A stretch of 64,000 nt of DNA from Chloroflexota bacterium. Its GTDB lineage: Bacteria > Chloroflexota > Anaerolineae > Aggregatilineales > Aggregatilineaceae. The stretch lies in contig JAAYCM010000119.1 of assembly GCA_012729765.1 (NCBI GenBank), positions 1 through 64,000 of the forward strand. Reading direction: 5' to 3'. Positions within the stretch are counted from its first letter, which is position 1, and each line of letters opens with the position of its first letter. Under the pieces are notes generated by a model, which was not told the DNA's origin, searched no databases, and worked only from the letters and a program-made list of their open reading frames with translations. The position numbers were made by a program, and so were the translations under genes. Shown one piece after another: positions 50,228 to 57,137 of the stretch.

Positions 50228-53200
50228 CGTCTCCCCCTTCGCACTAAGCCCCGGAACAGGTTGATGACCATCCCCAGCGCGATCAGCCCGGCGGCAATGG
50301 CCGCACCCAACGCGCCGCTGTGCCAGCGCGCCGTTTCGGGATTGGGCACGTCGAACTCGATCCCGTCGGGCACGGTGTACGGCTCGCGCGTGTTGGCGTT
50401 GCGGCTGGCGTTATAGCTGGCCGCGTCGCGGTAGCCCGCCAGATAACCGGCATAGGCTTCGGCCTCGACGTAGGGGATCGCCAGCGGCTCCAGCGCTGCC
50501 GTGACCAGGGCGATCTTCGGCACGTCCAGCCCGTTGAGCTGCTCGGCCCAGGTGCGGACGCTCTCGGACTCGCCGCCGATGACCGCGATCAGGGCGACGT
50601 CGTCCTCGATGATGTTGATGACGAGGTCCGTCTCGTCGCCATAGAGATCGCTGTTGAACGCCGGGTGAAGCTGCGGCACGCCGTCTTCGTCCTGGTAGCT
50701 GTTGCGCAGCATCCGCACGCCGATCGCGTCGCCGGGCAGGTAGCCGAGCACGTAGTAATCCTCGCCAAAGACCAGGCTGCTCTCGCCCTGAGCGCGCACG
50801 TTGAGCAGGCGTTCCGCGCCGGTCAGTGGTTCGATCACGCCGCGCGCGTGCAGCGCCCCGGCGGGATTGGTACTGAGCGCCAGCGGGATCGCGCCGCGCA
50901 CCAGCACATCGCGCAGCACGGCCTCGGTCAGCGCGTCCAGCTCACCGGCTGAGGTGGGGCCGTATTCGAACGCGAACAGCACGTAGTCGCCCGGCTGAAG
51001 CTCGTTGATCGTCTCGGCGACGGCACGCTGATCGCCGCTGAGGGCGGGCGGCTCGTCGGCAAAATGCACGGCGTCGGTGGCGAACGGCACGATCAGCCCG
51101 ACCAGCAGCAGCAGCGTCACAAACAGGCGATCGGCCTTGAAGCGCACCCGGCGGCGGGGCCGTTTGGCGACCTCAACCGGCTCGGCGGCTTCTTCGTCCG
51201 TCGCCAGCACGCCGAAGGCGGCATCCTCAACGACGATGGCTTCATCCTCTTCGACTTCGGTCAGGCCCAGCAGCGCCTGAAGCCGGTCTGCGCGCCGCTG
51301 CTGTTCCGGCGTGATCACCGGCCCCTGCGTCGGCGCGATGGCTTCGGGCAAGACCGCCAGCTCGATCAGCGGCAGCGCCCCGGCGATCCCGGCCAGCGGC
51401 CCGGATGCGGGGGCGGGCGGTGGGGCCAGCGGGGGGATCAGCTCCGACTCGACCAGGTGATGGAAAGCCTGCACGCGCTCCGGCAGCTCGATCACCTGCT
51501 TCTGCGGGACGCTCGTCTCGGCTCCGCCCGCGCGGACATTGACCGGCAGCCCGCTGGGGCGCATTTCTCCGAGCCATTCGGGCTGATCGGTGGACTGGAC
51601 CAGCGGCGCTTCATCCGCCTCGGCAGCGCGCCCGGCGGCAAACGCCTGTTCCAGGTCCTCGAAATCAGCCGGCTGAGAGGGCACGCCCTCGCCCGGCGGC
51701 GCGCCTTCCGGCTCCATCGGGACGCCGGTGATCTCCTCGAACCAGCCGCTCATATCCTCGACTTCCTGCTCGGCAGCCGGCGGCGCGGCTTCGGCGGGCG
51801 GCATTTCCGGCTCAGGCTCCGGCGCGATCTCCGGCGGCGTATAGAGGCCCAGCAGATCATCGATCGCGGCGCTGTCGAAGCTGAATTCGTCTTCGGCGGG
51901 CGCGGCGTGCGGCGCTTCTGGCTCAGGCTCCGGCACGGCAGGCGCGGGCGGCTCCGGGTTGATGATAAGGTCTTCCGACGACAGGCCGGTCAGCCAGTCC
52001 AGCTCTTCTTCTGAAGCCACATACGACGGCTCGCGCTCTTCAGAGGCCGGGACCGGCTCTACGTCGCCCGGCTCCTGGCCGAAGAGGTCTTTCACGTCCA
52101 GATCGGGCGAGGTGCCGACATCCGCCGCCATCTCGCGCAGCCACGCGGGCGCGTCCTCGTCGAGCGGGGCCGGGATCGCGGGCTGGGCGAAGTCTTCCGG
52201 CTCCAGCGGCTCGAAGCGTTCTACGAAGTCTTCGGGCTCTTCCTCGGCAGGCGGCGTCGGGACGGGAATATCGGTCGCGGCATAACCGGCCATCCAGGCT
52301 AACTCGCCCGGCACTTCAAGATCGGTGCCCGCCTCTTCGAGCGGCTCCTGGTCGAGATCGAGGTCGGGGAACGGGATATCTTCCGGGCGGGCGATCATGG
52401 GCTGTTCGGGCGCGGCGGCTTGCAGCCAGTCCGGCACTTCGCCCGGTGCGGCGGGTTCTTCTTCGCCGGGAGCTTCCAGGCTGGCGAGCAGGCCCGTGTC
52501 GGGCAGCATCAACTCCTCGTCTGGCAGCGCGTCGAGCGACGCGTCCCAGGCTGCCTCGCCCGTCTCGGCTCCCCAGCCGAGGCCCGACAGATCGACCTCG
52601 GCGGGCGTCTCCGTCGCGGGCGGTGCGCCGAACGCAGCGGCCCAGTCGGCATCCGCTTCCGCCCCCGGAATACCTTTCAGCCAGTCGGGCAGGTCTTCCT
52701 GGGCGGGCGGCTCCGGCCCGGCAGGCGTTTCGGCGGCGGGTTCTTCCAGCGGCCCGGTGATCGAGCGCTGCGAGAGATCGAGGTTCTGGAACCAGTCGGG
52801 CGCTTCTTCGACGTTCTGCTCTTCCAGGCCAAGATACCAGTCCGGGATGAACTCGGCCCCACCCGGCGCGGCAGGCGCTTCGGCGGGCGGCTGCTCCTCA
52901 GGGGCCTGGTCAAGCTGCCTGAACCAGTCGGGCACCTCTTCCAGCATCCGATCGGCATCGGTTTTCTGCTCTTCGCGCTCCAGATCGGCCTGCTGCTGCT
53001 CCCACTCCTCGTAACTCAGCGAGCCGGTTTCTTCCGGCTCGGCCTGCGCCGCCCACGTTTCGAAATCCATCGAGGCGGGCGGCTCCTCGTCGCGCGGGCG
53101 CAGCCGCCGGATCACCCCGCCGGGGGCAGGTGGCTCCGGGGCGGGCGGCTCGTCGGCTTGCAGCAGCCAGTCGGGCAGCGCTTCGTCTTCCGGCGCGGAT

Positions 53201-53928
53201 GGCGCGGGCTGGCCGGTGTCCTCAGGCTCGACGTTCAGCCAGTCAGGCAGCGCTTCCTCGCCGGGTTGATCCGCGCCCAGCAGCGGCAGATCGCCCAGCG
53301 CGTCATCCGCCAGCCAGGGCGGCTGTTCCTCGTCCGGGGCGGATGCTTGCGGCTCGCCCAGGCCCGCTTCGGCGCGCAGCCAGTCCAGATCATCCGCGCC
53401 GCTGTCGGAAAGATGCACCTGATCGTATTCGGCTGTCTCGCCAAAGGCGCGCATCCACTCTTCGTCGGCGGGTGGCTCGGGGGGCGGAGCCGGTGGGGTC
53501 GGCTGATCGTCGCGCTTGAGCCGCCGGATCACACCGCCGCCGGGGGCCGGAGGCGGCACTGGCTCCTGCGGCGCTGGGACTTCGTCGTTCTCGAAGTTGA
53601 ACAGGAAATCGTCCATCTCCGACGGCTGGCCGGGCTGCCCGGCCTGGTCGTAATCCATCCAGGGCAGATCACCCGTCAGGCCGCGCGGAATCTCATCGGA
53701 TGGCGGCATGGGTGCGCTGGATGGGGCGGGCAGCTCCGGCGCGGATTCCGGCGGGCTGGCCCAATCGGGCGTCTGCTGCGCGCCAGATGGCGGCGCGTCC
53801 CCCGCCGCGAACTGCTCCCACGGTGGGGCGGCATCGGGGCCAGCCGACTCCGGCGGCTCCTGCCCGGCATACTGCTCCCAGGGCGCAGGCGGGCGGTCGT
53901 CGTTGGGGAAGTTGGGTTGATCGGACAT
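50224..53928 (-). CDS. Giant acidic PDW-motif protein with C-terminal membrane domain, 1234 aa
   Basis: Residues 1-940 are acidic, Pro/Glu/Ala-rich and predicted disordered. A short linear motif of the form [DE]xPDW[LFY] followed by xx[LI] recurs more than ten times (LPDWLNVEP, LPDWLLQAD, VPDWFRQLD, IPDWYLGLE, APDWFQNLD, LPDWLKGIP, VPDWLQAAA and looser relatives DLDWL, DAPAWL and QPEWLGEM). A membrane helix (LFVTLLLLVGLIVPFATDAV) sits near residue 985. A folded extracytoplasmic domain with AVAETINELQPGDYVLFAF and VALIAVIGGESES follows, and a final helix with RRGRR end. It overlaps the next gene by 4 bases. The motifs look like multivalent docking sites for a partner. Confidence 0.8.
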   Translation of the reverse strand: MSDQPNFPNDDRPPAPWEQYAGQEPPESAGPDAAPPWEQFAAGDAPPSGAQQTPDWASPPESAPELPAPSSAPMPPSDEIPRGLTGDLPWMDYDQAGQPGQPSEMDDFLFNFENDEVPAPQEPVPPPAPGGGVIRRLKRDDQPTPPAPPPEPPADEEWMRAFGETAEYDQVHLSDSGADDLDWLRAEAGLGEPQASAPDEEQPPWLADDALGDLPLLGADQPGEEALPDWLNVEPEDTGQPAPSAPEDEALPDWLLQADEPPAPEPPAPGGVIRRLRPRDEEPPASMDFETWAAQAEPEETGSLSYEEWEQQQADLEREEQKTDADRMLEEVPDWFRQLDQAPEEQPPAEAPAAPGGAEFIPDWYLGLEEQNVEEAPDWFQNLDLSQRSITGPLEEPAAETPAGPEPPAQEDLPDWLKGIPGAEADADWAAAFGAPPATETPAEVDLSGLGWGAETGEAAWDASLDALPDEELMLPDTGLLASLEAPGEEEPAAPGEVPDWLQAAAPEQPMIARPEDIPFPDLDLDQEPLEEAGTDLEVPGELAWMAGYAATDIPVPTPPAEEEPEDFVERFEPLEPEDFAQPAIPAPLDEDAPAWLREMAADVGTSPDLDVKDLFGQEPGDVEPVPASEEREPSYVASEEELDWLTGLSSEDLIINPEPPAPAVPEPEPEAPHAAPAEDEFSFDSAAIDDLLGLYTPPEIAPEPEPEMPPAEAAPPAAEQEVEDMSGWFEEITGVPMEPEGAPPGEGVPSQPADFEDLEQAFAAGRAAEADEAPLVQSTDQPEWLGEMRPSGLPVNVRAGGAETSVPQKQVIELPERVQAFHHLVESELIPPLAPPPAPASGPLAGIAGALPLIELAVLPEAIAPTQGPVITPEQQRRADRLQALLGLTEVEEDEAIVVEDAAFGVLATDEEAAEPVEVAKRPRRRVRFKADRLFVTLLLLVGLIVPFATDAVHFADEPPALSGDQRAVAETINELQPGDYVLFAFEYGPTSAGELDALTEAVLRDVLVRGAIPLALSTNPAGALHARGVIEPLTGAERLLNVRAQGESSLVFGEDYYVLGYLPGDAIGVRMLRNSYQDEDGVPQLHPAFNSDLYGDETDLVINIIEDDVALIAVIGGESESVRTWAEQLNGLDVPKIALVTAALEPLAIPYVEAEAYAGYLAGYRDAASYNASRNANTREPYTVPDGIEFDVPNPETARWHSGALGAAIAAGLIALGMVINLFRGLVRRGRR

Positions 53929-53960
53929 ATGACCCTGCTCTCACAGACGCGCGGCGGCGC

Positions 53961-54614
53961 TCAGCTTTTGTACGAGCGATCCTGGCCCAGCAGCACGCGG
54001 ATACCAACCATCACCGTGCCCAGACCAACGCCGATCAGCAGCCCGCGCATCCCGGCGCTGACCGGAACCCGTACCAGCCAGTCGCGCACATCGGCCAGCA
54101 CGTCCAACTCTTCAAAGGGAATCCAGCCCACCAGCACCACGATCAGCGTCACGCTGAAGACGAGGCTCCACACCGTCACGCGGCGGCGCATCAGCCGGTA
54201 GGCCGCGAACACCAGAAAGAACGCCAGCAGCGCGGCCAGCGCCGACTCGAGGCTGACCTGGACCGCTTCGAACGCGCGCAGGCTGATCTGCTCGCCTTCC
54301 AATTCACCGGACCAGATCTCGGCCCGGTCGAGGATGCTCAGCACGATCACCGCGACCATGACGAACAGCATCACGACGCTGTAGGGCCAGCCGTGCTCGG
54401 CGTGGGCAAACCGCCCCAGGTGGACCGCCGCCAGGTTGAGGACGCCGATCAGCACGGCGATCGCCGCCACGACCGCGATCATCTGGATCGTGAAGGTCAT
54501 CAGCAACGCCGGGGCCGAGCCTTCGTCGCTCAACAGGCCGACCACAGTCACCAGCCCGGCGCTGATCACCATAACCGTCGCCAGTAAGTCCAGTAAACGA
54601 TGGCGTCGTCTCAC
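53961..54614 (-). CDS. Multi-pass membrane protein, 217 aa
   Basis: This is an unrecognised protein with about six helices (LLATVMVISAGLVTVVGLLSD and MTFTIQMIAVVAAIAVLIGVL are the first two). A cytoplasmic loop contains LDRAEIWSGELEGEQISLRAFEA, and a final helix (MRGLLIGVGLGTVMVGIRVLL) precedes the C terminus LGQDRSYKS. Third gene of the operon, 42 bases after the DUF6754-like gene and 32 before the 1234-aa gene. Its consistent position suggests a structural role, but no function is known. Confidence 0.75.
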   Translation of the reverse strand: MRRRHRLLDLLATVMVISAGLVTVVGLLSDEGSAPALLMTFTIQMIAVVAAIAVLIGVLNLAAVHLGRFAHAEHGWPYSVVMLFVMVAVIVLSILDRAEIWSGELEGEQISLRAFEAVQVSLESALAALLAFFLVFAAYRLMRRRVTVWSLVFSVTLIVVLVGWIPFEELDVLADVRDWLVRVPVSAGMRGLLIGVGLGTVMVGIRVLLGQDRSYKS

Positions 54615-54656
54615 ACTGCCCCCTCACACAGTTAGCCGGACCGTCGATCCGCGCCG

Positions 54657-55397
54657 CTACAGGGCGGCATCGATCGCAGCGGCCAGGATGCCGACAATCA
54701 CCAGCCAGCGCAGCACGTCCAGCGCCAGCACGCCGCCGACTTCAATCGCGCGGCCATTGAGATAGGCCGGGCCGACGTACAGTTCTTCGCCAATCAGGGC
54801 GTGATCGGCCTGGGCATAGGCAATAGCCTGTCCTTCCGGCAGATCGCTGTGCGCGACCAACGCCTGATCGTGGCGCAGCGCGCTTTCGCCCATCAATGCC
54901 AGCTCGATCCCGAAGCGCCCCAGCAGCACCGTGCTGAACACGTCACGGTCCGCCGCCAGGCTCGACGCGCCCGCCGCGAAAGCCAGCGATCGCGCGCCCT
55001 GCGGGAACCATGCCGCCGAGGTGCTGCGCCAGGCGGGCAGTCGGTCGCGGTAGGTGTACGCGCGGCGCAGCGTGTCCTGGGCCAGCGGCAGGGTCAGGCC
55101 CGCGCTGGTTGTGATCAGGGGCGGCTGCGGGCTGACGGCCAGACGCTCCGCCAGCCGGTAGAACACCTCGGCAGAGGCCAGCGCGCTGACCGTGCTCGTT
55201 TCACCGATCGCGCTGCTGCCGAACGAGAGGTGCATCCGGTTGTCGCTTTCGACCGCGTCCGCCGCCGTCTCCGGCAGCACGACATAGGCCGGGATCGGGC
55301 GCAGCCGGGGCGGGCGCAGGCGAGCCAGCACCAGCCCGATCAACGTCACGGCCAGGGCGACTCCCAGCCCAATCCAGGTCAGTTCGATGTCACTCAT
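54657..55397 (-). CDS. DUF6754-like membrane protein, 246 aa
   Basis: An N-terminal helix (WIGLGVALAVTLIGLVLARL) is followed by a folded region with HLSFGSSAIGETSTVSALASAE, a PPLITTSAGLTLPLAQDTLRRAY strand-turn and FAAGASSLAADRD. A second helix region (GGVLALDVLRWLVIVGILAAAI) lies at the C terminus. The arrangement resembles the DUF6754 proteins found in Chloroflexota, recalled and not checked. ATG 55397 overlaps the end of the small upstream gene by 8 bases; longer starts overlap that gene further. Its role is unknown. It lies near the start of the operon, where a scaffold protein is plausible. Confidence 0.7.
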   Translation of the reverse strand: MSDIELTWIGLGVALAVTLIGLVLARLRPPRLRPIPAYVVLPETAADAVESDNRMHLSFGSSAIGETSTVSALASAEVFYRLAERLAVSPQPPLITTSAGLTLPLAQDTLRRAYTYRDRLPAWRSTSAAWFPQGARSLAFAAGASSLAADRDVFSTVLLGRFGIELALMGESALRHDQALVAHSDLPEGQAIAYAQADHALIGEELYVGPAYLNGRAIEVGGVLALDVLRWLVIVGILAAAIDAAL

Positions 55398-55686
55398 GGC
55401 GATCACTCTCGCTGTCTTGCCCGGTAAGCTGATCGCGCACCCAGGCCAGCCCGCCGGGGGATTCGAGCAGGCGCGCCAACGACGCCACCTCTCCGCGCGG
55501 CACAAACAGCCCCAGCGTCGGCTGCGCGACCCACAACACCTGCGCTCCAAGCGGGCCGAGCGGCTCGCACAGGTCGAGCGCCGCCCCGACCGCGTGATCG
55601 AGGTGAGCGGCGCGCAGGCGCTGCGACCAGCGGCTCAGGCGGTCGCGCCACGCTTCGGCATCGGGCTGATGTTCTCCAGTAGACAT
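55390..55686 (-). CDS. Small hypothetical protein at the head of the operon, 98 aa
   Basis: I do not recognise this protein. It is helical, with a WRDRLSRWSQRLRAAHLDHAVG N-terminal amphipathic part and a GPLGAQVLWVAQPTLGLFVPRG strand-like middle. The C terminus is acidic and ends in SDRHE. Its stop codon overlaps the DUF6754-like start, so it is translationally coupled and is probably a real first gene of the operon. The region upstream (55687-55870) has no gene on either strand that I would accept and should contain the operon's promoter. Confidence 0.65.
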   Translation of the reverse strand: MSTGEHQPDAEAWRDRLSRWSQRLRAAHLDHAVGAALDLCEPLGPLGAQVLWVAQPTLGLFVPRGEVASLARLLESPGGLAWVRDQLTGQDSESDRHE

Positions 55687-55870
55687 AGCGCCAGTATAGC
55701 ACAGCGCTGAGCGTGTAGGAAATTGTACGGATAGGCTATTCGGCCCAGAATCAACTTTGCAGCGGAATCCCTACCGCAGCCCGACCGTTTTCAAAGCGGG
55801 GCGCGATCCGCATCGAGACAGTAAGCGCCGCGCACACCCTCGCATAAGCATCAGAATCGCGTTGCAACTC

Positions 55871-55899
55871 TTGACGCCGGGCGGCTTGTGCGCTATCTT
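55871..55899 (+). promoter_or_regulatory. Promoter of the T-box leader
   Basis: TTGACG (55871-55876) and TATCTT (55894-55899) with a 17-base spacer form a good sigma-70-type promoter. The predicted start near 55906 coincides with the 5' end of the T-box leader. Confidence 0.55.
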
Positions 55900-55904
55900 T
55901 GAGC

Positions 55905-56175
55905 CATAAAGCGTTGACCGGGACGAGTACTGGCAGCACGCGGTCCCAGAGAGAGCGGCGCATAGGCTGCAACGCCGCTTGTCCAGCCGGCCAGGAATAC
56001 CCCCCGCGAGCGCATCACCGAACCGCCGCGCGCAGTAGGTGATGACGGTTGGCCCCGTTACCGGCTGCAATTGAGGACACCGTGCCGCCTGCGGGCAGGC
56101 CGGGTCGAAATTGGGTGGAACCGCGTGGACAAACCAGCCCTCGCCCCAACTGTTTGGGACGAGGGTTTTCTATTT
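55905..56175 (+). ncRNA. T-box riboswitch leader, probably tRNA-Thr responsive
   Basis: The leader contains all expected parts. AGTA at 55926-55929 is the 5' side of the specifier-loop E motif and GAA at 55995-55997 the 3' side, followed within one base by ACC at 55999-56001 (TAC at 55998-56000 is the alternative). AGAGAG-type stem I sequences lie at 55949-55955. The T-box core GGGTGGAACCGCG is at 56113-56125. The core's UGGA would pair with a tRNA having U73, which suits Thr, Gly or Cys rather than Tyr. An intrinsic terminator at 56138-56165 with TTTTCTATTTT follows. The leader precedes the 116-aa gene and, about 1 kb downstream, thrS. Confidence 0.85.
56138..56175 (+). terminator. T-box-controlled intrinsic terminator
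   Basis: CCCTCG (56138-56143) pairs with CGAGGG (56160-56165) with an inner CCCAA/TTGGG stem, followed by TTTTCTATTTT. It competes with the T-box antiterminator. Confidence 0.75.
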
Positions 56176-56256
56176 TGCAGCACGTGATCGAGAAAAATCG
56201 TTGTAGTATTGTAAGTAACGCATCATCAGAGACAGTCTGTCTGGGGAACAATCAAC

Positions 56257-56607
56257 GTGCTGGTAAAACGAGTCTGGATTGATCACGAGCCTGAGATCGA
56301 TTTCAACCCATATACCGACAGCGCCGATGTGCTGGTCGAGATGGAAGATGGCAAGATGTGGCAGGCGTCGTTCGTGACGCTGACCTATCTGCGGCAGGAA
56401 ATGCAGCTCAGCAAGGATGTCGCCCAGGAGTACAAGCGCACCCTGGCCCCGACCGCGTTTCTGCCGCTGGATACGCCGCATGTCCTGGTCGAGAATCTGC
56501 ACCAGGTCACAATCGAAGATGTGGTCGATAACCTGCTGGTGCTGGGCGTGTTCGAGAATGTGTTCGCCGAATGCCCTGCCGAAGAACCATTGTCCAGTGT
56601 GGGCTAG
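56257..56607 (+). CDS. Hypothetical protein downstream of the T-box, 116 aa
   Basis: I do not recognise a family. It is a small acidic alpha/beta protein with KRVWIDHEPEIDFNPYTD, a DGKMWQASFVTLTYLRQEM segment and a C-terminal helix (TIEDVVDNLLVLGVFENVF). GTG 56257 with GGGGAAC upstream is the start. It has its own T-box leader and is followed by a strong terminator at 56770, so it may be expressed in part independently from thrS. T-box control of a gene of unknown function implies a role connected with threonine supply or tRNA charging, which is inference. Confidence 0.75.
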   Translation: MLVKRVWIDHEPEIDFNPYTDSADVLVEMEDGKMWQASFVTLTYLRQEMQLSKDVAQEYKRTLAPTAFLPLDTPHVLVENLHQVTIEDVVDNLLVLGVFENVFAECPAEEPLSSVG

Positions 56608-56678
56608 GAGTGAGGACCGTGCAAGACATCACTGAGACTACGACTGACGGCACTACCGGGCGGCTCCGATAGGGACAT

Positions 56679-56736
56679 CCTGTGCTGGTCCCTGCCGGGG
56701 AAGCCGCATCGCCTCGGCAGCAGGGATCAGCACAGG
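56679..56736 (+). promoter_or_regulatory. Long hairpin in the leader of the 73-aa gene and thrS
   Basis: CCTGTGCTG (56679-56687) pairs with CAGCACAGG (56728-56736), and TCCCTGC with GCAGGGA extends the stem inside. It lies between the 116-aa gene and a terminator at 56770-56799. It could be a riboregulatory element or processing site. No known riboswitch family is recognised. Confidence 0.45.
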
Positions 56737-56769
56737 GCGCCCCTGCTGGCCGCCAGCCATAACCAAATC

Positions 56770-56799
56770 GGATACACCCTTCCTACAGCAGGTGTATCC
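56770..56799 (+). terminator. Intrinsic terminator upstream of the 73-aa gene
   Basis: GGATACACC (56770-56778) pairs with GGTGTATCC (56791-56799), followed by CCTTTCT. It may end the 116-aa gene transcript or act as an attenuator for the thrS operon. Confidence 0.65.
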
Positions 56800-56834
56800 C
56801 CTTTCTGGTCGAGCCACAGACAGGAGAGCCGCAC

Positions 56835-57056
56835 ATGGCGCCCGAAATCAAAGTCCAGTCCCCGGACGAACAGAATCAGCGCGAGCACTTGCAGGCCGAA
56901 TGGGCCAATGTTGGCCTGAGCGGCGGGATGTTCCGTCCCGTCAACCATGCCGACCGCGAGATCGAGCGCGAATACGGCGAGCCGGCATCCGACGAGCCGG
57001 GCCGCCCTGGAATCGATGAAGACGACTGGCAGCCGCACCTGCGCTGCTGTCTCTAG
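56835..57056 (+). CDS. Small acidic protein upstream of thrS, 73 aa
   Basis: It is of unknown family. AGGAGAG lies six bases before ATG 56835, supporting a real gene. The protein is polar, with EIKVQSPDEQNQREHLQAEW, a MFRPVNHADREIEREYGEP segment and a DDWQPHLRCC end with adjacent cysteines. It contains no membrane helix. It is 81 bases upstream of thrS on the same strand. Its composition is compatible with either a small structural protein or a leader polypeptide; the sequence shows no Thr-rich run of the type used in attenuation. Confidence 0.5.
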   Translation: MAPEIKVQSPDEQNQREHLQAEWANVGLSGGMFRPVNHADREIEREYGEPASDEPGRPGIDEDDWQPHLRCCL

Positions 57057-57137
57057 CCGCACAGCACGCGGCACTGAGGGGCGGGCGGTGCACAGTGTCC
57101 GCCCGATGACAGGATCGAGGAGAGTTCGAACAAATCT

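Noticed and set aside
52420-54201. Plus-strand 593-codon frame opposite the PDW-motif gene
   Set aside because: It is a mirrored frame of the low-complexity acidic gene; the repeats are explained by the minus-strand protein.
55751-56070. Minus-strand open frames of 73 and 99 codons
   Set aside because: They are antisense to the T-box leader and have no start signals or recognisable motifs.
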